Below are positions 1 to 9,085 of a stretch of DNA of 31,381 nt, one piece after another. The translations under genes and the position numbers were made by a program. Each line of letters begins with the position of its first letter. Position 1 is the first letter of the stretch. Below the pieces are notes generated by a model. That model had not been told where the DNA came from, did no database searches, and saw nothing but the letters and a program-made list of their open reading frames with translations. This stretch comes from Ascoidea tarda (nom. inval.). Taxonomy: Eukaryota > Ascomycota > Saccharomycetes > Ascoideales > Ascoideaceae. The stretch is taken from assembly GCA_030560485.1 (NCBI GenBank), contig JAKTTS010000140.1, forward strand, positions 1 to 31,381, read 5' to 3'.

Positions 1-339
1 ATTGTTACCAAAAAACATAGAAACATCCCTTTCGTAATGGTTGATTAACTCTGTAATCTGAATCAAATAGCAACTTTTCACAAACCGATTATCAATAGCC
101 AAAAACCTATTACTCTTCACAAACTCCACTAGCAAAAGAGCATTTGTTTCGTCATATAGCTCTATTTTGTTATTGAAACTGTAATATTTGATCTGTCCAT
201 CGTGCCATCGTTTCAATTTCTGAGACATATCCTTTGTAAAGAGAACATTGTAAACCAGAACCTGAGCACTCGTCAACGACCTACCAATTCCAGGATCGGC
301 TTCAGCAACATCACCAGCAGTCGTTGGAAAGTTGGGCAT
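1..339 (-). CDS. MTE1: Mte1/ZGRF1-like DUF2439 protein, N-terminal part (runs off the window)
   Basis: The minus strand is open from an ATG at 339 to the window edge, 113 codons with no stop. An in-frame TGA at 360-358 lies upstream, so this is the first Met after a stop. From about residue 24 the protein reads SAQVLVYNVLFTKD, then KRWHDGQIKYYSFNNKIELYD. The tyrosine/threonine-lysine strand, the K-x-W-x-D-G turn and the closing LYD strand are the pattern of DUF2439. That domain forms the N-terminus of fungal Mte1/Dbl2 and animal ZGRF1. In S. cerevisiae Mte1 binds the Mph1 helicase and acts at D-loops, in crossover control and at telomeres. Only this domain is visible, so the rest of the protein (short Mte1-like or helicase-bearing) is unknown. 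It is divergent from MAS1 across 227 bp. The family call is from motif memory; the orthology is inferred. Confidence 0.7.
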   Translation of the reverse strand, partial: MPNFPTTAGDVAEADPGIGRSLTSAQVLVYNVLFTKDMSQKLKRWHDGQIKYYSFNNKIELYDETNALLLVEFVKSNRFLAIDNRFVKSCYLIQITELINHYERDVSMFFGNN

Positions 340-566
340 TTCAACACAAACCAAAGCTCAACCACAGTGATCTATCTCTGCGCGATTATATCCTCTCCCC
401 AAAACGGTCTGGTGGAGTCGTGATTTTCACGCCGTTTTTCTGATGCGCATCATTAATAATGAAGCGAAATCTAGGATCTGGACGTATTTGTGCAACTATA
501 AAAAGCTGTATCTTGTAGCTCAGACGTGTATATTCGTTTTTAGTTTGCTTGTTATTGATACAGAAG
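340..566. promoter_or_regulatory. Divergent promoter between the Mte1-like gene and MAS1
   Basis: These 227 bp separate two outward-facing start codons. A TATA-like TATAAAAA lies at 497-504, 63 bp before the MAS1 ATG. I see no other site that I can name. Confidence 0.5.
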
Positions 567-1985
567 ATGCTTCGTAACTTTTCTAGATTCAACAAATCGA
601 TACTCAACCCCTCGAACATCAGAAAGCTAGCCACTGCTGCTCCTCCAAGACCACAGGTTTCAGTACTTCCAAATGGATTAACAGTCGCCTCTCAAAGTGT
701 TCCATACGCCTTGACTGCTACAGTTGGGGTTTGGATTGATTCGGGCTCAAGATCAGAAGACTCCAAGAACAATGGTGTGGCCCATTTTTTAGAGCATTTG
801 GCATTTAAAGGAACACAGACTCGTAGCCAACGAGATTTGGAATTGGAGATCGAAAATATTGGCAGTCATTTAAATGCATATACATCAAGAGAAAATACAG
901 TGTATTATGCCAAAACTTTGCAACCAAATATAAATCATTCATTGGAAATCTTGAGCGATATCCTAACAAAGTCTAGTTTAGCTACCAATGCAATCGATAG
1001 AGAAAGAGATGTGATTATCAGAGAAAGCGAAGAGGTTGGCAAAATGTATGACGAGGTTATATTTGATCATTTACATGGTATTGCTTACAAGAACAACTCC
1101 CTTGGTAGAACTATATTAGGACCAATTGAAAATATTTGCTCACTTCAACGAAACGATTTGGTTGACTATATCAAAGAGAACTATAAAGGCGACAGAATGG
1201 TGTTGGTTGGTACAGGATCAGTGAATCATGATGAGTTATGTGAATTTGCCAATAAATCATTTGGTCATTTGCCAAAATCCAAAATTCCAAACGTATTTGG
1301 TCAACCAAAAACAATCAAAACCCATTCTTTTCCAGCTTTTAACAGTGACGAAATCAAAATCAAAGAGTCTTCGTTGCCAGAAACTTATATGGCATTAGCA
1401 GTTGAAGGAACCTCTTGGAACTCTCCCGATTATTTCACTGCATTGGTTTGTCAGGCATTGGCTGGAAATTGGAACAGATCTGTTCCGGTCAATAGCAGTT
1501 CTCCTAGTATTCAAATTGCTATTGGTACAGGTCATCATGGGGAACCGCTTGCAAACTCATACATGTCATTTTCCACTTCTTACATTGATACTGGATTGTG
1601 GGGGATGTACATCACCACTGATGGCATAGAAAACTACAAGTTGATCCAAGCTGTATTGAATCACTGGAAAGAGTTGAAAAAAGGGATGTTTTACAAACAT
1701 CAGTTCGAAACCGCCAAATCTCAACTAAAAGCCTCGTTGTTGGTTTCAGTTGATGGAACAACTGCCTTAGCAGAAGACATTGGGAGACAAATGGTGAACA
1801 CTGGGAAAATACTTTCACCTGAAGAAGTGTTTGATAGCGTCAACAAGATCACTGAGGACAACGTTGTGGACTGGTTCAACAAAAAATTGGGCGCAGGAAA
1901 GCTCGCTATAGCAGCTTTGGGAAACCAGGTTGATACAATGCCCTCGCACAAGGAGATCTGCAATGAGATGGTCAGATATAATTAG
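567..1985 (+). CDS. MAS1: Mitochondrial processing peptidase beta subunit (M16 metallopeptidase)
   Basis: This 472-residue protein matches yeast Mas1 along its whole length. Mas1 is the catalytic subunit of the matrix peptidase that cleaves presequences from imported precursors, working as a dimer with Mas2. The inverted zinc motif HFLEH is at residues 73-77 (His73, Glu76, His77). The downstream acidic ligand region RESEEV follows at about 152-157. Other family hallmarks are IENIGSHLNAYTSRENTVYY, YKGDRMVLVG, NSYMSFSTSY and GLWGMYI. The N-terminus (MLRNFSRFNK to RKLATAA) is basic, lacks acidic residues and looks like a matrix presequence. The ATG at 567 is the start. The frame stays open upstream to a TTG at 549, but no ATG lies there. 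Length is close to that of the S. cerevisiae protein, and no break is seen. Confidence 0.97.
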   Translation: MLRNFSRFNKSILNPSNIRKLATAAPPRPQVSVLPNGLTVASQSVPYALTATVGVWIDSGSRSEDSKNNGVAHFLEHLAFKGTQTRSQRDLELEIENIGSHLNAYTSRENTVYYAKTLQPNINHSLEILSDILTKSSLATNAIDRERDVIIRESEEVGKMYDEVIFDHLHGIAYKNNSLGRTILGPIENICSLQRNDLVDYIKENYKGDRMVLVGTGSVNHDELCEFANKSFGHLPKSKIPNVFGQPKTIKTHSFPAFNSDEIKIKESSLPETYMALAVEGTSWNSPDYFTALVCQALAGNWNRSVPVNSSSPSIQIAIGTGHHGEPLANSYMSFSTSYIDTGLWGMYITTDGIENYKLIQAVLNHWKELKKGMFYKHQFETAKSQLKASLLVSVDGTTALAEDIGRQMVNTGKILSPEEVFDSVNKITEDNVVDWFNKKLGAGKLAIAALGNQVDTMPSHKEICNEMVRYN

Positions 1986-2617
1986 AAGTCAATATTCGTA
2001 GCATTAGTTTGTAAATATCAGATACTCAATCATAAAATACGATACATGCTCCACAGCTAAAAGCAGCAAAATAGCCGCTGTTTTAGAATATTTGAGATTC
2101 ACAGTCAGTATGCTGCAACTGTGCATCAGCCGCGTTGACATGCAGTGGTCTCATTTTCAGAATCATTTTCAGAATAACTGAAACATTTCAAAAGACTTTG
2201 GGAACAATTTTGAACTGTTCTCAAAGAGAATTACGATATATCGCCAGATAATTTATGCTTTGGGCCCAGGCTGCCAAACTTTGCTGAAAATTTATCTGGA
2301 GCTTATTTGGTTATTGCATTACTGGACTTTGGTTGGTGGATTTGTCCAACAGATGTGTTTTTTGATTTATCGTAATTTATTTAACTCGAGTTTTTGATAT
2401 GTTGCTGACATGGAATAATTCAGAATGAGCCAGTAGATTGTTTTTTAGGTGTTTAATCTGCTTATATTAGTTGGAAATTTCCACTTTTCACTTGGACTCC
2501 AGATTATTTCATTTTATTTCAAGTAAAGTAATGCCTTTTTTGAGCAGCTTTTTAAAATCAACTATCAATAGTATTTGCAACTGATTTTGATTAAATCAAA
2601 AAGAAAAATTGAAGAAT
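1986..2617. other. Intergenic gap between MAS1 and the DH-BAR gene
   Basis: About 630 bp hold the MAS1 3' end and the promoter of the next gene. It is AT-rich, with T-runs. I found no tRNA B box, no credible ORF and no strong repeat. Confidence 0.6.
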
Positions 2618-5452
2618 ATGGCAGAAAGTACAGCTTTGTCTCATTATTCACAGTCTTTGAAATATCAGTCTGATATTTTATCAACAAATACAAAAAATTG
2701 CATAAGTGATAATAAACCCAATCCCAAGCCTAATCTTAATGGCAATAACAGTCCTATTTCTGATGAGGAGGATGATCTCTATTGTCCAACCTGGTTAAAA
2801 AACAGAAACAACTACAAAAAACAATTGGAAAGAGAAAGAATGTTTGGTGGCTACAGAAATGGGTTTTCTCAAAGACAGAGAGAAAAACCCAAACATGTTC
2901 CTGCTCCTTTGGAATTGGTTTCCAGTACTTTCAAAGACTACTTTCCGTCAGATATTACTTGCACAGTCAACCAAATCAATAAAAATCCAAATTTTAAAAA
3001 GGGAAAAAATGGTAAAAACTCAACTGATAAAAACCAGTTTTTGGCTGTAAATGTCAATCCCTATGCATTTCCTGGCTGGGAAATGATGTCCCAAAATACA
3101 GATAAAAAAAATGATAGTATTCATGGTGCTGAAGAGACAATCATACGAAGCAAAAGAACCATTGATCAAGAAAATGCCAATGATAAAGAACCTGACTATA
3201 AAAACTATACATATAATCAATTTTATAACGACAAAGACACCATAGGTCTTGATCTCAAAAATGGAAGTTTTGCAAAAGCGTTCAATATTCATGACGATGT
3301 TATTCCAAGTCCAAAGAGACTCAAATCTCCCATCACCATGTGCAACTCTTACTTGATAAATAAACCCAACTTAAACGATTTTGATAATAAATATCAAAAT
3401 GGAAAGTTAATTCAGTCTTTTAGATCAAAAATTAGCCACATGGCACAAAATAGCATTTCTGATACAAATTCAAGCTATAATCTAATGTCAATATATGAAA
3501 CAAATATTATAGAATTAATCGCTTCTGAAATTGCATATAAAAGAGATTTGTCAATGGTCATTGATATTTATTTCAATTTTTTAAACACCTCTTTCATTTA
3601 CAAAAATATTTTAAATTCTAATGATAAGAAAATTATTTTCAGTAACATTCAAAAAATTCATGATTTAACAGATAAATTTTTAAGTAATTTTTTAGATTTT
3701 TTTAAAAATGCTGCCAATTATGATAGTCAAAGCGATTCTTCAAGCAATTGTAGTTCTCTTTCAGACTCAAATGATGCTTCAAATGCTCCTCCTTTACTTT
3801 CTTTATTATCTCCACAAAATATTCCCGATAAAGTTATTGCATCTCCTGTTAAGCCTAATTTTAAATTATCAAAACAAGCTATTGAACTATTAGAGCCAAA
3901 TAATGTAACTTCATTTCAGATAAAATATCTTATTCAGGATCCCAAGCTCAAGGACAACTGTAAAGAGCTAAACATTGGTGGCTATTTGGTCAAGTTTTTC
4001 AATGATGAATTTTTAGATTCTTATATTTACTATCTTAATAATCACCAAAAACAAATTGAAGAACTAAAGAAAAAAATTAAGTTTTCAGGGCCAATTGTTC
4101 AGAAATGGTTGAATGAGTGCAAATTTTTTACAAAATCCAAAACAAATGCTTGGGATTTTGAAAGTTTGTTAAATAAACCTATCCAAAGAATAGTTAAATA
4201 CAAACTACTAGTTGATAATTTGATAAGTAGCTATTGTGTAGAGCTTGGAACAAAAAATGGCATTGATAGTGATAAAATTTTGGAAGATTTAAATACTGCA
4301 AGAGAAAAGATTTACCAAATTCATGATAAAATTGTGATGAGAAAAAAACAAATAACTACCACTTTTGATGCTACTTCTAATGGAACTATAGATGATCAAA
4401 GGACATTGAATAGAAGCAAAAGTACATCAAATGCTAGTTGTAATCAGAATCAAATGCTGAATGACTTTAGTGATTTATTTTCCGAAATTCTACCTGCAGT
4501 TTCTTCAGTGTCTTTTTCATTTGCAACTTCTAAAAAGAATAATAAAATCTCAAGTTCAATCATCACAAAAAAGATTAATGATACCGTTAAATTAGCACCA
4601 AAATCCAGACAGGAATACATCAGGTTGGTTTTGATATTCAAATTTAAATACGAACTTTTGAAAAAATACAAACATGATATGCTTGAAGCCATTCAAATAA
4701 TTGAAAACTTTAGTAATTCACAGTTTTCTTTTGCAGAAAGCTGGAGGATTTTAATTGAAATGTTCAATCCTGAGCTTCCTCGGGATTTTGATGCTCATTT
4801 TATTAAGTCTAGTTATACGAATTACCTGGAAAAACTAGGCTTTCAAAAACAAAAAACGAGAGTGGTTATTCTGTTCATTGAAGAGAGAATTATTCAAAAG
4901 TTAACATTAGCATTACAATATTGCGATGAAGTTAGAGCAAAAATTAATGATCACAGAAGCAAACGCAAGGAATATGTAAAATACATTAAAGAAAATGAAA
5001 AAAAAGGTTCTTTCAACAATAAATTATTTGGCCAAATTAATGAAGATGTGATAGCTGGTGCTCCTGATTTCAAAAAGCCGAAAAAACATGAAGTTTCTAG
5101 CAAGGCTCAATCCTATATTTACACCGAAAATATGGTAAAGGATGAGCTTCCCCAAATAATTCTTCTTTTGGATGAGTTAGTAAAAAGTTCTTATTTGTCT
5201 TTCATGAAGATTTTTGCTGATGAATGGTTGAAGGCTGTGCTTATGGATGATAGGAAAATAGATGAAGGAAAGCTTTATTCAGACAGTGCCATTATTAACA
5301 CATACAACATGACAGTAAAATCTACAAAAGTAGCACTTTTAAGAGCCTTGACCAACAAGGAAGATGTGTTGAGTCGTTTTAATAATTCTAAAACCTTTCT
5401 TCAGTGTTCCCCAACAAGAAACAACACATTCAAGTTCCTTTATGGTGTCTGA
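2618..5452 (+). CDS. FUS2: DH-BAR Rho guanine-nucleotide exchange factor, Fus2-like
   Basis: The protein has 944 residues. A polar, Asn/Lys-rich N-terminus of about 290 residues precedes a Dbl-homology (RhoGEF) domain. The domain begins near residue 297 with NIIELIASEIAYKRDL. It contains the CR3 signature LNKPIQRIVKYKLLVDNLIS at about 515-535, where the PIQR-x-x-KYxLL core is diagnostic. A Ser-rich linker follows, then a helical Lys/Glu-rich region from about residue 660 to 890 that looks like a BAR domain (PKSRQEYIRLVLIFKFKYEL, later CDEVRAKINDHRSKRKEY). I see no PH domain. DH plus BAR without PH is the layout of S. cerevisiae Fus2, which works with Rvs161 and Cdc42 in cell fusion during mating. 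This protein is longer than Fus2 (677 aa). Start: ATG at 2618; the upstream TTG in frame is not needed. DH-BAR is well supported; the FUS2 orthology is inferred, and another DH-BAR GEF is possible. Confidence 0.75.
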   Translation: MAESTALSHYSQSLKYQSDILSTNTKNCISDNKPNPKPNLNGNNSPISDEEDDLYCPTWLKNRNNYKKQLERERMFGGYRNGFSQRQREKPKHVPAPLELVSSTFKDYFPSDITCTVNQINKNPNFKKGKNGKNSTDKNQFLAVNVNPYAFPGWEMMSQNTDKKNDSIHGAEETIIRSKRTIDQENANDKEPDYKNYTYNQFYNDKDTIGLDLKNGSFAKAFNIHDDVIPSPKRLKSPITMCNSYLINKPNLNDFDNKYQNGKLIQSFRSKISHMAQNSISDTNSSYNLMSIYETNIIELIASEIAYKRDLSMVIDIYFNFLNTSFIYKNILNSNDKKIIFSNIQKIHDLTDKFLSNFLDFFKNAANYDSQSDSSSNCSSLSDSNDASNAPPLLSLLSPQNIPDKVIASPVKPNFKLSKQAIELLEPNNVTSFQIKYLIQDPKLKDNCKELNIGGYLVKFFNDEFLDSYIYYLNNHQKQIEELKKKIKFSGPIVQKWLNECKFFTKSKTNAWDFESLLNKPIQRIVKYKLLVDNLISSYCVELGTKNGIDSDKILEDLNTAREKIYQIHDKIVMRKKQITTTFDATSNGTIDDQRTLNRSKSTSNASCNQNQMLNDFSDLFSEILPAVSSVSFSFATSKKNNKISSSIITKKINDTVKLAPKSRQEYIRLVLIFKFKYELLKKYKHDMLEAIQIIENFSNSQFSFAESWRILIEMFNPELPRDFDAHFIKSSYTNYLEKLGFQKQKTRVVILFIEERIIQKLTLALQYCDEVRAKINDHRSKRKEYVKYIKENEKKGSFNNKLFGQINEDVIAGAPDFKKPKKHEVSSKAQSYIYTENMVKDELPQIILLLDELVKSSYLSFMKIFADEWLKAVLMDDRKIDEGKLYSDSAIINTYNMTVKSTKVALLRALTNKEDVLSRFNNSKTFLQCSPTRNNTFKFLYGV

Positions 5453-5788
5453 AATTAATTTCAAACAATTTACTACCTTATAGATTTCCATTCTCATTTT
5501 GTATTTTTTGTTACTATTTATATAACCCTTAAATTCTCTATATATTTCATTAACTGCCAAAGACCTCACAACCTTGAATCATACTTCTTGACGTTAAGCA
5601 TTTGTGAAAAAAACAAACCTAAAAAAAAATAGAAATTAATAAACCACTAAAAAAATGTAGTAAGAAACTAAATCAAAAAATAAAAAACAAACAAACTAAC
5701 AAATTAGAATATTAAACACAAAATAAAACAAAAAAAACTGAAATAATTAATCAACCAAAGTGTTATTGTAATTGAATTTATTTGAACT
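5453..5788. other. Convergent 3' intergenic region
   Basis: The 336 bp lie between two convergent stop codons and hold both polyadenylation regions. The plus strand is strongly A-rich from about 5600 to 5760. Nothing else was recognised. Confidence 0.6.
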
Positions 5789-8700
5789 TCATAAAACCAC
5801 TTGAGAAGCACTGGTGGGAATTAACATAGTTGGACATTCATCATTTAGTCCCTCAAAAAAGGTAGAAGGTTTTGTCATTGAGAAATCTCCAACTGTATCT
5901 AAATCATTAGCAATTTTATTTTTCAAGTCGTTAATTTCTTTATTCAACAACAAAAAGCTTTCAGATTCCCAATATAATGAAGCATCTTGCTTGTTTAGCG
6001 TGGGAAGGTAGCCCAAGCTCATTGTTGTTTGGTCTGAATGAATATTATCAAAATTAAAATAATTGTTCGCCAAATACCCAGAAAGGTAATTGGTATCTAA
6101 ACTGTTTTCCAAGTTTATCGGGCTATCAGTGTTAATGTTTAAATTTTCAAGATCTACATTGTTAAAATTTCTTAGATCATTGAAAGTATTTAAACTTTCG
6201 ATATCAACTGGATGTAAAGTTTTAGAAATAGTGGGATCTGTTGGAGTCGAAATTAGATTATGGTCATTAATCAGAAACTCAAAGTTATTGATGTTGGATG
6301 GATATTTATCCTTGAAATAAAAATTAGAAGATAAATCAGCTGAAAAATTCTTATTGTTGATTTGATTATTCTGAATCATGGGATTAAGAGGGCTAATTTG
6401 ATTAAGGTGACTGAACTGATTGAGAGAATTCATTGTACCTATTTGATTCATGGAGTTTATCGAACCAATTGGAGTCATTGAAGTAAGTGAATTCATTGTA
6501 TTAATTGAGTCCATTGGATTGTATAGACTAAAATTATTTAGAGGGGCAAGTGAACTTATTTGACCATCACTATTCAATTGGCTGCTGGGAGCTACTTGAT
6601 TTAAGGAATTCATAGAATTAAGAGAGTTAAAGGAATTAATTGCATTCAATGAACTTAATGGATTTAATGTACTTAGTGGATTCAAAGAATTTAATGAATT
6701 TAAAGTATTGAATGAATTCAATGTATTGATTGAATTTATAGAATTGAATGGACTTAGAGAATTTAATGAGCTTAGAGAATTTATTGTATTGATTGTGTTA
6801 AATTGATTAGAAACTGGAATTGGTTCAATCTGTTTTTGAACATTAATTTCATATAAGTTTTCATCCAATTTTTGATGGAAATCGAGAAAATTCTCATCAT
6901 AATCACAATTAAAATTACTGAATGATAAATTTGAAAAAAAAGCAATATCTTTGTCGTTTGCAGACATGATGGGATATTGTGTCATTGATAAACCCAAGTT
7001 ATCCTTATAATCATTGTTAAGGTTCATTTCAATTGATTTTGTTTTTCTTTTATTTGCATTTTGTTTTTTGGACACTTTAGAATCGGAAGTAATTGGTTTA
7101 GCCTTTTTCTTTCCATTTTCTTTTTTTTTGCTTTTCTTAGTCTTTTTAAAAGTTTTCTTGCGTTTGGTAGATTTAAGTTGAGAAGATATTGAAGATATTT
7201 GGTTTGCTGATGATTTATCTTCGGTAACAGATATATCGGGTTGAGATCCCAAGACCAAACATTCAGCGTTTTCATTTATAATTGTTACACTGGTTGGTGA
7301 TAGTGTTATTGGTTTTTTAACTTTTTTGCTAGGAGACTGTTTAGTTAGTTTATTGATTGATTGATAATTTGAGGGAGATCTACCTCTGATTATCAATGGA
7401 GGAGTTTCAGTAAATGCAATTACATGTTCCTGATTATCGTTTTTTGTATAAGCGACTAATTGAACAAATAGTTTGAAATGTCTATTACTTGATGCAGGTT
7501 TTCTGTAATTGATTGACGAAGCAAATTGAATTCTTTCATAACGAGCAACTTTAGAAATTTTATCCTTAGGATAATTTGATAAACAAGTTGAAGACTTATT
7601 CAAATCTTCTTTTGAAAAATAGTCATTTCTATTGAAATAAAAAATTTTATCCAGTTTGGCAATTTTATCGCCATTTCTAACGTTTGCAGCTTCTTTGATG
7701 ACAGTGTGATTGGGCAAATCGCCAGGAACCGACGGATAAACTGGAGGAGCAAATTGAGGACCCCTATCCCTTTTCGCAGTATGTTGTACCAAATTAATGT
7801 ATGTATCATCTTCTGAGCATTTTGAAATTAATTTTAAAGCAAAATAATTAACTTGATGTAAACTGTTATTTAGATAAATTGAAAAGTTTCCACTTAAAAA
7901 ATCAATAAAATCTTGATTTTCAAACTTGAAAGTTGTAACTAAAGTAAAATAATTTCTTTTATAGCCTATCCATTCTTCGCCAATTTTTTCAAAGCCTCTA
8001 TCGATTCTGGCAAATATAACTGGATTCAATACATTACCATTTGATGCAATAACTTGGTGATTAATCCATGTTTTAGTAAATTGTGGACCAACTTTAAATT
8101 GCAAACTAGAACGAGGAGCTAACTTTTGTGTTTGTTTTTTAGATTTGTCGAGTTTGTTATTTAAAGATTTAGTAGAAAGACCTGAAAGACCTGAAAGACC
8201 TGAAAGGCTTGCAAAACCGGAAATTCCAGGAATACCAGATAAACCAGCGAAGTTAGAAATACTTGCAAGGCCCGCAATGCTTAAAGGATGAGGGTTTTTA
8301 AACATATTATTAACCTTTGTTTTTTCGTTAGGTAAGTGATCTTTTTTATTGATTTCATGAATTTTGTTATTGTTATTATTATTATTGTTATTATTATTGT
8401 TATTATCATTGATGGTTTCATTGATAGTATTATCATTGTTGACACAAATGTTTCTATTGTTATTATTGTTACCATTAATATCATTGTTACCATTAATACC
8501 ATTATTACTTTTTGTCTCATTTTTTTCAGTAATAACATTATTAGAATCATTGAAATTATCATTAGCAACTTTATTTCTATTGATGTTATCATTATTGTCA
8601 TCAATATTTTTGACAATAACTTTATCAACGTCAGAGACATTAATTTCAGATATGTTATCGAGACTATTGATTTCGGTGATATTTTGAGTTTGATCAATTA

Positions 8701-9085
8701 ATGTATTGGCTTCGTAATTATCATTGTTTTGAAGCTTTGTGTTATCGTTATCAAGCATGATACCTTGTATTTGAAAATCTAAGCTAACGTTTGGATTTGA
8801 GTTTGAATCTAAAACATTTGAATTATTTGAATCATGATTCAAATGGTCATCTGAACTAGTGATTTGAAGATTATTTTGTGAATTTGTATCAAGATAGTCA
8901 AGAATTTTAGGATTAGAATTCTCATTAAGATTGATATCTAAAAGCTGAGCACTATTTTGGTTTTGATTTTTTTCGATATTTTGTTGATTATCAATGAAAT
9001 TCTTGTTATTCTCAATAATAATACTTTTATCATTAGAATTGGAATTGTCATTATTGATAATATTATCCAATTTTACCGCTGACAT
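5789..9085 (-). CDS. NDT80: NDT80/PhoG-family transcription factor with long low-complexity tails
   Basis: The protein has 1098 residues. The Ndt80/PhoG Ig-fold DNA-binding domain spans about residues 325-580. It opens with LAPRSSLQFKVGPQF and includes a GPQFAPPVYPSVPGD segment, a KVARYERIQFASSINYRKP strand and the closing IIRGRSPSNYQ, all hallmark blocks of the family. In S. cerevisiae Ndt80 drives middle meiotic genes through CACAAA-type sites. Candida Ndt80, Rep1 and Ron1 regulate drug response, N-acetylglucosamine use and biofilm. Ahead of the domain lie about 320 Asn/Asp-rich residues with a 13-residue poly-Asn run (about 228-240) and a Leu-Ser-Gly repeat (about 281-304). Behind it lie a Lys-rich basic patch (about 635-690, possible nuclear signal) and Asn-Ser-Leu repeats (about 755-880). 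S. cerevisiae Ndt80 is much shorter (627 aa). Family membership is clear; which paralogue it is cannot be decided here. Confidence 0.85.
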   Translation of the reverse strand: MSAVKLDNIINNDNSNSNDKSIIIENNKNFIDNQQNIEKNQNQNSAQLLDINLNENSNPKILDYLDTNSQNNLQITSSDDHLNHDSNNSNVLDSNSNPNVSLDFQIQGIMLDNDNTKLQNNDNYEANTLIDQTQNITEINSLDNISEINVSDVDKVIVKNIDDNNDNINRNKVANDNFNDSNNVITEKNETKSNNGINGNNDINGNNNNNRNICVNNDNTINETINDNNNNNNNNNNNNNKIHEINKKDHLPNEKTKVNNMFKNPHPLSIAGLASISNFAGLSGIPGISGFASLSGLSGLSGLSTKSLNNKLDKSKKQTQKLAPRSSLQFKVGPQFTKTWINHQVIASNGNVLNPVIFARIDRGFEKIGEEWIGYKRNYFTLVTTFKFENQDFIDFLSGNFSIYLNNSLHQVNYFALKLISKCSEDDTYINLVQHTAKRDRGPQFAPPVYPSVPGDLPNHTVIKEAANVRNGDKIAKLDKIFYFNRNDYFSKEDLNKSSTCLSNYPKDKISKVARYERIQFASSINYRKPASSNRHFKLFVQLVAYTKNDNQEHVIAFTETPPLIIRGRSPSNYQSINKLTKQSPSKKVKKPITLSPTSVTIINENAECLVLGSQPDISVTEDKSSANQISSISSQLKSTKRKKTFKKTKKSKKKENGKKKAKPITSDSKVSKKQNANKRKTKSIEMNLNNDYKDNLGLSMTQYPIMSANDKDIAFFSNLSFSNFNCDYDENFLDFHQKLDENLYEINVQKQIEPIPVSNQFNTINTINSLSSLNSLSPFNSINSINTLNSFNTLNSLNSLNPLSTLNPLSSLNAINSFNSLNSMNSLNQVAPSSQLNSDGQISSLAPLNNFSLYNPMDSINTMNSLTSMTPIGSINSMNQIGTMNSLNQFSHLNQISPLNPMIQNNQINNKNFSADLSSNFYFKDKYPSNINNFEFLINDHNLISTPTDPTISKTLHPVDIESLNTFNDLRNFNNVDLENLNINTDSPINLENSLDTNYLSGYLANNYFNFDNIHSDQTTMSLGYLPTLNKQDASLYWESESFLLLNKEINDLKNKIANDLDTVGDFSMTKPSTFFEGLNDECPTMLIPTSASQVVL
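6445..6825 (-). repeat. Asn-Ser-Leu tripeptide-like repeat tract within the NDT80-family gene
   Basis: On the minus strand this stretch encodes roughly 125 residues built mostly from three-residue steps: Asn, then Ser, Thr or Pro, then Leu, Ile, Phe or Met. The DNA is a degenerate array around AATTCATTA/AATTCAATG-like units. It is probably an intrinsically disordered, possibly prion-like, activation segment and a source of length variation. Confidence 0.8.
8360..8405 (-). repeat. Poly-Asn trinucleotide tract
   Basis: ATT/GTT triplets on the plus strand are AAT/AAC codons on the minus strand. They encode a 13-residue Asn run (about residues 228-240) in the NDT80-family protein. The overlapping open frames on the other strand are its shadow. 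Confidence 0.85.

Noticed and set aside
549-566. Upstream TTG as start of MAS1 (and similar TTG starts for the DH-BAR, MICOS and transporter genes)
   Set aside because: Yeast nuclear genes start at ATG; a good ATG (or a spliced exon with ATG) is available in each case.
8281-8701. Ile/Leu/Met-rich open frames on both strands
   Set aside because: They are shadows of the Asn-rich part of the NDT80-family gene.
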